A DNA stretch of 5,038 nt from an uncultured Bacteroidota bacterium (GTDB lineage: Bacteria > Bacteroidota > Bacteroidia > Chitinophagales > Chitinophagaceae): positions 1 to 5,038 of the forward strand of contig CAMLEX010000433.1 in the NCBI GenBank assembly GCA_946479055.1, written 5' to 3'. Each line of letters starts with the position of its first letter. The stretch's first letter is position 1. Shown in pieces: positions 1 through 5,038 of this stretch. Position numbers and translations under genes: made by a program. A model generated the notes under the pieces. That model worked only from the letters and a program-made list of their open reading frames with translations, ran no database searches and was not told where the DNA came from.

Positions 1-3000
1 TAGTTAAAGTAGGCGGTTATTATATCTTTGCAACTATAAATGGTATCCTTTCTAAGCCATATCTCTAGCCGGGGCATAGTTTGAGAATCGGTCTGCGCTA
101 ATGGATTGGCGGCTCCGATAAAAGTGGCATTGTTAGATGCAGCAACAGCAGGATTAAGCTTACTATTTACAGCATCACCTTTGTAAAGCCAGGGGAATTT
201 TATATAGTTTGTATACTGATTTTTGCAATTATAGGTATATACAGGATTATTCAGTGACGATAGATATTGATACAACGGTGTATAAAGAGGTGTTGATGTA
301 CTGAAATAAGAAACACCAAGTTGAGGACAAGTGAGAGTTGTATCCCATACGGTCGTAACCGTTGACCAGTACATATCAGGATTGAATGGCTCAGACAGTA
401 CAGGAGAAAGTTTAAGATTAACGCTATCAACAGTAGCTTTTCTGGGTATTTCCCAAAAACTGAATTTTACAAAAGCAAGACTATTCCTGAACCATCTGCT
501 GGCATAAGCACTATCTCTCAATCCTGCTCCTCTCCATAATTGAGGATAGGCTGTTTGTTCAGCCGGGTAAGGTTTAGTGATACCGGTGCAACCAAGTAAA
601 TAAGATAAGTTGGAAAATAAAGTTCTCTTTTGTTTGATCGTCACAAAATTCCATTTTCCAAGCGCAGGATAGGCAGTATTAAACCCTGAAACTATTGCCT
701 GAAGCGTATCACAAGAAACATTTGCAACTGAGGCCGTTCCTGTTGAAGGAGGAAGCAATAAAGCACCAGGAAGAACAGGTGCTGTCGGTGAAGGCAAAAA
801 GTAGGGGATATTACAGCTCTCAAAAAATTCACGATACTCATGAAATTCTTTCCTATACCCAAGTTTAGCATTAAAATAACTTGTTAGCAGTTGATAATAC
901 TCGCTCTTGACTATTGTATCACTTGATGTTGTAACCTGTGCATTTGGAAATTCGCCCAGAAACCTGGAATATAACTTTGCCATTTCTTCACAGGAAATAC
1001 AGGACGATGTGCTATCACATTGCAAAGCAGCAGGTATAGTAATGGGTTGTAAAAGATAGTTGCAGGTACTCCCGCTATCACATATGTTTCTGAGGGCTTG
1101 CAAGTCATTCTCCGACATTTCTACACTATACAATCCATTTACATAAGCTGAAAAAGACGGATAACCATTCGAATTTTGCTGATAAGCATTATAAATATTA
1201 TTGACTTTCGTACACTGGCAACTGTCGGGCTTTTCCCAAACTTCATTTTCAACAAAAGAAGCTGGCCTGTCAAATGGATCAGGATCATTGATTAAATAAG
1301 GATGACATGCCTGTGTGTTATAAGGCCTTTTTACACTATCTGCGTAATGCCTTAGTACATCATCAAAACTTTTAAAGCGATAAGTACTTGAAGGAGTAAC
1401 AGAGCTCGCCCCAAACACATGGTTTTCATCTCCGCCTTCTTTGCATACTTGTATCAGTCGAGGTATAATGATAGCAGAATCTGTAAGCGTAAAATTGCAA
1501 GGTTTCAACTGGTTCCACCATTGCGAAGCATAAAGGCGGCAATTCTCATCAATAAACTGATTCAGCTCAGCTCTGCCTGAACCCGCATCCTGCGGACCTG
1601 ATCCTGTAGTACTCGCTGCAAACGGAGGAAAGTTCAATGCATGTGGCGGTACAGTTATTACATTACCCTGGCATGGCAATCCATTTAATATCTGATCTAT
1701 GATTTTCCGTTTTTCATTCATGTACAGCTCCCTGAAATTTCTCCAGGCCATATCCTTATCACCTGTGCAAGCTGCATCAATTTCAAAAGCATGTTGATTA
1801 GTTGCATAATTATTAAAACAAGTGTTGTCATCAGGATCACATTTTACCATTGCAGTTGCAAGCGACCAAATATTAATAGCCGTACCTGATTGTGGTTGCA
1901 ACATTTTGCTTTCCATAACAGATCGCCATGTATTTGCATAAGCAGGATTTGCGGCCGGATTAAAGAACGGGTCTCTTTTAGACGCTACAAATGAGAACTG
2001 ATTGAAAGGTGCTGAACTATTAGCCGTCGGATTTAAATAACCGCTGTCAACAGCTGCCTGGTAGGTTTCCGTTTTTTCAAAACGTTCGTCCCAATTGTAA
2101 CTTGCGGCAATACCGGGTTCTTCAATCTTTTGAAGTTTACAAAATTCCGGATGCAACGGAAGAAGAGTTTCTGCCCAGGATTCCTTAAAGTTCTTTTCAA
2201 ATTCTTCTTTCGAAATACTGTTATGTGTAGGTGGGACTTTGACACCATCCTTATTAACGATAGAATCTGGTTTTCCATCCGCATCAAGGTATGGTTGGCT
2301 CACTGTTTGAAAAACGTATGGACTATTAGTCGAAGACTTGTAAAAAATAGAATAGTTATCCACCAGGTCAGGATCAGCGTATTGACCAAACGGTGCTGTC
2401 ATATCCATAAGCATAGCTTGCCGTAGGGATTTATGCAATCCTCTTTGCTCGCATAATTCGTTGCATTCTTCCAACTGCCGTTGATAGGCCAATGATGCAT
2501 GGGTACGGTAAGAAGCAGAATCCTGCGGGCTTATTCCCATCTCCTCCATGAACTTGTTTCGGAAGAATTCCCAGCTACCGAGACTGGTCATACAGGATTG
2601 GCATTCAGGTTCGCATTGCAATTGCTGACGAAGAATTTGTTTTTCTTCTTCAATAAAATATTCCAGTTTTTTGCAAGTATTTTTTGCATGGAAAATACTA
2701 TCACGGTAATAGTCCAGTGCAGGTTTGCTAATAGTAAGCCTTTTTGTAACTAAGTAACTTCCTTCCGCTAAAATCAAAGTCGTATCCATTTGCGGAAAAG
2801 CTGTAAAAGGATTGCACAATGTATCAGCAGGGTTCAAACTGACATTGGAACGAACAATACGAATTGGATTTCCGTTATTGAAACTATTATTACAATCATC
2901 CGTAATTGTAATTTCCAAATTATACATACAATCATAACAAATATTGGTACCGGCACATGTACCAATACGAATGCTATCCGGAGCAAGAGAATAAATGAAT

Positions 3001-4745
3001 CGATGACTGCCCGATTTTGGAACAAGCAATGCCTTTGATGATTCAATCAAAGTTCCCGTTACCTGGTTATTGGTAGAATCAACCAATTTTTTGGTTATGG
3101 TTCGTAAAACATTTGAAGGCAACTTGTCCAGTGATGAAGGCTTATCACCCGCCAGTGCAGTCGCTATCGTTCTGCCACGCATATCCACATAGCTTACGCT
3201 ATACTGACCATTGGCATCACGCACCATGTTTTTAAAATAATGCGTAGCATTGCCTACCTCCGTTCCAAACAGGGCGTCCAAATCTTCCTGGTCAGCAGAA
3301 CCATAATAATATTTTGTTTCATGATCACTGCCAATTTTAAAATCAAGACCTACACCGCCTTGTTTAATAATACGGCCTGTGTTGTCTTGCGTATAAACTG
3401 TTTCAGTAAAAGGAAATGCGTTAGCATCAGGAATAAACTTATTAAAGCCGTCAGTTTTTTCGGGGTTATTAATCGAATAGTATTTTGATGCCCCGCTTTG
3501 GATACCCAATGCTTCTGCGCCTTTTGCACAATAATCATTTGGGTTGGTTAATTCATAATCATAGCGGTCTTTACCATATTCTGCACCATTAACTGCCGGA
3601 TTAAAATCAGGAGTAAATTTGATAATAGAACTTAACGTAGGGCTCGGAAGAACCTGTATCACCGGCCTTCCCTGGAAATCGTAAAAAGTTTCTGCAACTA
3701 CCGTTGCGTTAGTACTGTTATCTTTTGTAACGGTTTGCCTTCCTTTTAAGGAGCCATCAAAATACTGGACTACTGATTTTCGTTTACCCTCTTCAGCATA
3801 GGTTGTCGTTGCCTGCCAGTTTAAATTTCTTTCATGACCCTCAAAATCAAATCGGCCCAGCCCATTTTGCGCTAAATAATCTGAACTCCAGTTGGCTTCT
3901 ATTCTCTGACTGCTTGGCTTTACCTGTACAGATCTTACCCGAAAAAATAAGATACCACCATTATCATAGAGTAATGGTATTTTATAATCTTCCCGTTTTA
4001 TACTAACCCGGCTGGCATTATCATCAAAAATTTTAGCAGGATCTAAATTGGTTGTTCCACTGTAGTAATAATTTCCAACTGCAGTAGAATCTATATAGCT
4101 CCACTCAAGATCGTATTCATCAGCAGTTCTTTCTTTTGTCCAAAAAACCTTCAACTCACCATCAGCTGCTACTGACGAAATATCTTTATTAACGGTTCTG
4201 ATAGCATTATTTGAGCAGTTAAACTGGTAATCCCTGTTGATCCAGATTTCGTTTTCAACCATTAGTGAAGGAAGAAAAACAGACGAATCACCATATATGG
4301 GAATAACATCAAGGATTTTGAGCACCGATTTATAATAGCCGGTTTGCAGATAAACAGATTTGTTGGTATAACTCTTTAACTTATTATAATCAATGGTAAG
4401 CGAATCGGTTTTAGTAATGATTTGGTTCAGGTTGTTAGTGAAATCAATAGTAAACTTAAGTTTTACTTTAAAAGAATCCGGAAGCACCCGGTTGGCATAT
4501 TCATATATCTTAAACGTAATAACATTTTGCACACTGTACGTATTCAATACAGTAGCATTCAATACCTGATTAAAAAATACAGTATCCGCAACCGTTCTTA
4601 CAGAATCCTTCCGGATCTGCCCGCTACTGCCTTCCATTGGCAGCGACTTATATTTTTCATCCGTGGCAAAAAGCTTTATTACAGCTATCGCCATAAAACT
4701 AAAAACCAGGACAATTTTTTTACTATGCCGTACAAAGTTGCTCAT
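1..4745 (-). CDS. Giant secreted RHS/YD-repeat-like protein, N-terminal 1,581 residues (3' end beyond the window)
   Basis: One open frame runs from ATG at 4745 to the left edge (1,581 full codons plus two bases) with no stop. The start is well bounded: an in-frame TGA lies at 4764-4766, ATG 4745 is the first ATG after it, and a signal peptide follows at once. Order of parts: signal peptide (1 to about 21-27), beta-rich region (about 30-185), fibronectin III-like segment (about 186-288), block with four YD-like elements (307-534), then a Cys-rich region (597 to the edge) with two linkers (1029-1060, 1317-1339). The YD-like elements include YFDGSLKGRQ (328-337), YDFQGRP (355-361) and YVDMRGRT (519-526). 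By family knowledge, such proteins are exported, and many end in RHS repeats plus a variable C-terminal effector; that part is not in view. About 35 cysteines are present, all but two from residue 597 onward. It could instead be a surface or adhesion protein without a toxin. The family assignment comes from motif reading, not from a search. Confidence 0.88.
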   Translation of the reverse strand, partial: MSNFVRHSKKIVLVFSFMAIAVIKLFATDEKYKSLPMEGSSGQIRKDSVRTVADTVFFNQVLNATVLNTYSVQNVITFKIYEYANRVLPDSFKVKLKFTIDFTNNLNQIITKTDSLTIDYNKLKSYTNKSVYLQTGYYKSVLKILDVIPIYGDSSVFLPSLMVENEIWINRDYQFNCSNNAIRTVNKDISSVAADGELKVFWTKERTADEYDLEWSYIDSTAVGNYYYSGTTNLDPAKIFDDNASRVSIKREDYKIPLLYDNGGILFFRVRSVQVKPSSQRIEANWSSDYLAQNGLGRFDFEGHERNLNWQATTTYAEEGKRKSVVQYFDGSLKGRQTVTKDNSTNATVVAETFYDFQGRPVIQVLPSPTLSSIIKFTPDFNPAVNGAEYGKDRYDYELTNPNDYCAKGAEALGIQSGASKYYSINNPEKTDGFNKFIPDANAFPFTETVYTQDNTGRIIKQGGVGLDFKIGSDHETKYYYGSADQEDLDALFGTEVGNATHYFKNMVRDANGQYSVSYVDMRGRTIATALAGDKPSSLDKLPSNVLRTITKKLVDSTNNQVTGTLIESSKALLVPKSGSHRFIYSLAPDSIRIGTCAGTNICYDCMYNLEITITDDCNNSFNNGNPIRIVRSNVSLNPADTLCNPFTAFPQMDTTLILAEGSYLVTKRLTISKPALDYYRDSIFHAKNTCKKLEYFIEEEKQILRQQLQCEPECQSCMTSLGSWEFFRNKFMEEMGISPQDSASYRTHASLAYQRQLEECNELCEQRGLHKSLRQAMLMDMTAPFGQYADPDLVDNYSIFYKSSTNSPYVFQTVSQPYLDADGKPDSIVNKDGVKVPPTHNSISKEEFEKNFKESWAETLLPLHPEFCKLQKIEEPGIAASYNWDERFEKTETYQAAVDSGYLNPTANSSAPFNQFSFVASKRDPFFNPAANPAYANTWRSVMESKMLQPQSGTAINIWSLATAMVKCDPDDNTCFNNYATNQHAFEIDAACTGDKDMAWRNFRELYMNEKRKIIDQILNGLPCQGNVITVPPHALNFPPFAASTTGSGPQDAGSGRAELNQFIDENCRLYASQWWNQLKPCNFTLTDSAIIIPRLIQVCKEGGDENHVFGASSVTPSSTYRFKSFDDVLRHYADSVKRPYNTQACHPYLINDPDPFDRPASFVENEVWEKPDSCQCTKVNNIYNAYQQNSNGYPSFSAYVNGLYSVEMSENDLQALRNICDSGSTCNYLLQPITIPAALQCDSTSSCISCEEMAKLYSRFLGEFPNAQVTTSSDTIVKSEYYQLLTSYFNAKLGYRKEFHEYREFFESCNIPYFLPSPTAPVLPGALLLPPSTGTASVANVSCDTLQAIVSGFNTAYPALGKWNFVTIKQKRTLFSNLSYLLGCTGITKPYPAEQTAYPQLWRGAGLRDSAYASRWFRNSLAFVKFSFWEIPRKATVDSVNLKLSPVLSEPFNPDMYWSTVTTVWDTTLTCPQLGVSYFSTSTPLYTPLYQYLSSLNNPVYTYNCKNQYTNYIKFPWLYKGDAVNSKLNPAVAASNNATFIGAANPLAQTDSQTMPRLEIWLRKDTIYSCKDIITAYFN
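729..797 (-). other. Pro-rich linker 2 in the giant protein
   Basis: Residues 1317-1339 contain LPSPTAPVLPGALLLPP followed by STGTAS. This proline-rich stretch lies between C1311 and C1345 and probably marks a module boundary or an exposed loop. Confidence 0.45.
1566..1661 (-). other. Pro/Gly/Ser/Thr-rich linker 1 in the giant protein
   Basis: Residues 1029-1060 start VITVPPHALNFPPF and run into ASTTGSGPQDAGSGRAE, a low-complexity small-residue stretch typical of a flexible interdomain linker. It separates the module with the first two Cys clusters from the module with the third. Confidence 0.5.
3144..3827 (-). other. YD/RHS-like block in the giant protein
   Basis: Residues 307-534 hold four elements of the form Y-x(n)-G-R: YFDGSLKGRQ (328-337), YDFQGRP (355-361), YTQDNTGRI (451-459) and YVDMRGRT (519-526). 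The opening NLNWQATTTYAEEGKRKS and the VVQYFDG that follows resemble the N-terminal domain that precedes RHS repeats in Bacteroidota RHS proteins (the DUF6443 type, as I recall it). The elements are 24 to 98 residues apart, not in a tight about 20-residue tandem, so this is not yet the canonical RHS shell. The region probably forms beta-sheet that feeds into one. Confidence 0.6.
3882..4190 (-). other. Fibronectin type III-like segment in the RHS-like protein
   Basis: Residues about 186-288 begin with NKDISSVAADGELKVFW, continue with YDLEWSYID, and close with GGILFFRVRSVQ and EANWSSDY. This matches the usual order of a fibronectin type III fold: a strand with a conserved Trp, the Y-x-L/V-E-W strand, and a late Y/F-x-V-R-S/A strand. 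Such modules are common spacers in secreted Bacteroidota proteins. The call rests on motif appearance, and the boundaries are approximate. Confidence 0.55.
4665..4745 (-). other. Signal peptide of the giant RHS-like protein
   Basis: Residues 1-27 have a basic n-region (MSNFVRHSKK) and a hydrophobic core (IVLVFSFMAIAVI), followed by K-L-F-A and then the polar, charged TDEK. Two cleavage points are plausible: after A21, where A19-I-A21 fits the AxA rule, or after A27. No cysteine follows, so it is not a lipoprotein. This supports Sec export to the periplasm or beyond, and it also supports the chosen start codon. Confidence 0.8.
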
Positions 4746-4756
4746 AAAGGATTTGT
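4746..4756 (-). promoter_or_regulatory. 11-base intergenic leader without Shine-Dalgarno
   Basis: Read on the minus strand, the gap between the upstream TAA and the ATG is ACAAATCCTTT. It contains no AGGAGG-like sequence. An A/T-rich, Shine-Dalgarno-free leader is usual in Bacteroidota. There is no room for a promoter or terminator, so the downstream gene most likely relies on transcription, and perhaps ribosomes, arriving from the upstream gene. Confidence 0.5.
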
Positions 4757-5038
4757 TTATTGTTCATCGTATGAGTTTGCCAGCTCATAAGTGCTGAATG
4801 TTTCAGGATTCAGCACAAAAACGCCATTTTCCCTGTTGAATATCCAGTTTGTTAAAAAAACACTATCGTTAAAAGCTCCGGTTTGATAATTACTGAAAAC
4901 AATTTTAACCCTGGCATAAAGTTGTGGGCCTTCTTCCTGCAATGCTTCCTTTCTTAAAGTAAACTTTATTGAGGCTGGCTGAAAATTATTAAGGCTATAC
5001 AATAGCTCATAGTTCTGATAAGGTGCTTCATTCTTAAA
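4757..5038 (-). CDS. Hypothetical protein, C-terminal 93 residues (5' end beyond the window)
   Basis: The frame is open from the right edge and ends at TAA (4757-4759), giving 93 residues that end in ELANSYDEQ. There is no in-frame ATG in the visible part, and a TTG at 5002 is simply an internal leucine, so the true start lies outside. I do not recognise the family. The visible part alternates hydrophobic and polar residues (for example IKFTLR, ARVKIVF and SVFLTNWIF), which suggests beta-strands, as in a secreted beta-sandwich or the end of a surface protein. It has no cysteine and no visible membrane segment. It sits only 11 bases upstream of the giant RHS-like gene on the same strand, so the two are probably in one operon. 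A role in export or as a partner of the large protein is possible but not shown. Codon use and base composition look like those of its neighbour. Confidence 0.75.
   Translation of the reverse strand, partial: FKNEAPYQNYELLYSLNNFQPASIKFTLRKEALQEEGPQLYARVKIVFSNYQTGAFNDSVFLTNWIFNRENGVFVLNPETFSTYELANSYDEQ

Larger units (their letters stand above)
1..2957 (-). other. Cysteine-rich region of about 985 residues in the giant protein
   Basis: From residue 597 to the edge there are about 33 cysteines, against two in the preceding 596 residues. Recurrent clusters are C597-x5-C603-x2-C606, C711-x3-C715-x2-C718 and C1243-x5-C1249-x2-C1252, with further pairs C761/C765, C1176/C1178 and C1222/C1228. A predicted helical stretch (about 677-710, with KKLEYFIEEEKQILRQQ) leads into the second cluster. 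The motif MDMTAPFGQYAD (780-791) follows C765 and reads like a conserved family signature. Because the protein is exported, disulfides are the likely role. Metal binding is the alternative. I know of no assigned function for this region. Confidence 0.6.

Noticed and set aside
2033..2287. 84-codon open frame on the minus strand, and similar ones at 2834-3046, 3350-3538 and 911-1108
   Set aside because: All are in a shifted frame within the continuously open giant gene and are out-of-frame shadows.
2130..2426. 98-codon open frame on the plus strand
   Set aside because: Antisense shadow of residues about 774-872 of the giant protein; rich in Arg, Phe, Cys and Trp, and matches no family.
4665..4745. 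Lipoprotein signal for the giant protein
   Set aside because: There is no cysteine in the first 27 residues, so no lipobox exists; the pattern is an ordinary Sec signal peptide.
4725..4766. Short out-of-frame reading frame from the ATG at 4766, overlapping the junction
   Set aside because: It reaches a TAG after 13 codons and overlaps the start of the giant gene in another frame; nothing supports its translation.
4422..4790. 122-codon open frame on the plus strand
   Set aside because: It lies antisense to the start of the giant gene and across the junction. Its translation has a composition unlike a real protein (many basic, Tyr and Ile residues) and no recognisable motif, while the minus strand is coding throughout.
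4757..5002. TTG at 5002 as the start of a complete 81-residue gene
   Set aside because: The same frame stays open to the window edge, and there is no leader or signal before the TTG, so it is more likely the C-terminal end of a longer protein.
1..5038. CRISPR arrays, tRNA or rRNA genes, insertion sequences, terminal inverted repeats, terminators
   Set aside because: No direct-repeat and spacer pattern, no tRNA-like or rRNA-like stretches, no transposase and no GC-rich hairpin followed by a T-run were seen on either strand; the whole window is accounted for by two coding regions.

Overview
The window is almost entirely coding on the minus strand. It holds two genes, and each is cut by a window edge. 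It is AT-rich (about 40% GC by eye), and the one visible start has no Shine-Dalgarno sequence but an A-rich leader. The dominant protein is a very large secreted RHS/YD-like protein. This combination points to Bacteroidota, most likely a Chitinophagaceae- or Sphingobacteria-type organism. The phylum is an inference of moderate confidence and the family is a guess.

Layout, in the direction of transcription (right to left). Positions 5038 to 4757 are the last 93 codons of an unrecognised gene. An 11-base gap follows. From 4745 to position 1, one uninterrupted reading frame gives 1,581 complete codons and continues past the left edge. I translated it codon by codon and the frame holds from the start codon to the edge, with no stop or frameshift.

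The large protein reads as follows: a Sec-type signal peptide; a beta-rich N-terminal region (about residues 30-185); a fibronectin type III-like segment (about 186-288); a block with four YD/RHS-like 'Y-x(n)-G-R' elements (307-534), resembling the N-terminal part of Bacteroidota RHS-family proteins; and then about 1,000 residues of cysteine-rich sequence. That last region carries recurring C-x(3-5)-C-x2-C clusters and is divided by two Pro/Gly/Ser/Thr-rich linkers.

The likely reading is the N-terminal part of a giant exported RHS-type protein, with canonical RHS repeats and a variable, possibly toxic, C-terminal domain expected beyond position 1. None of that C-terminal part is visible here, so the toxin role is conjecture. 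The two genes are so tightly spaced that they are probably co-transcribed. No RNA genes, mobile elements, CRISPR arrays, DNA repeats or terminators were found.
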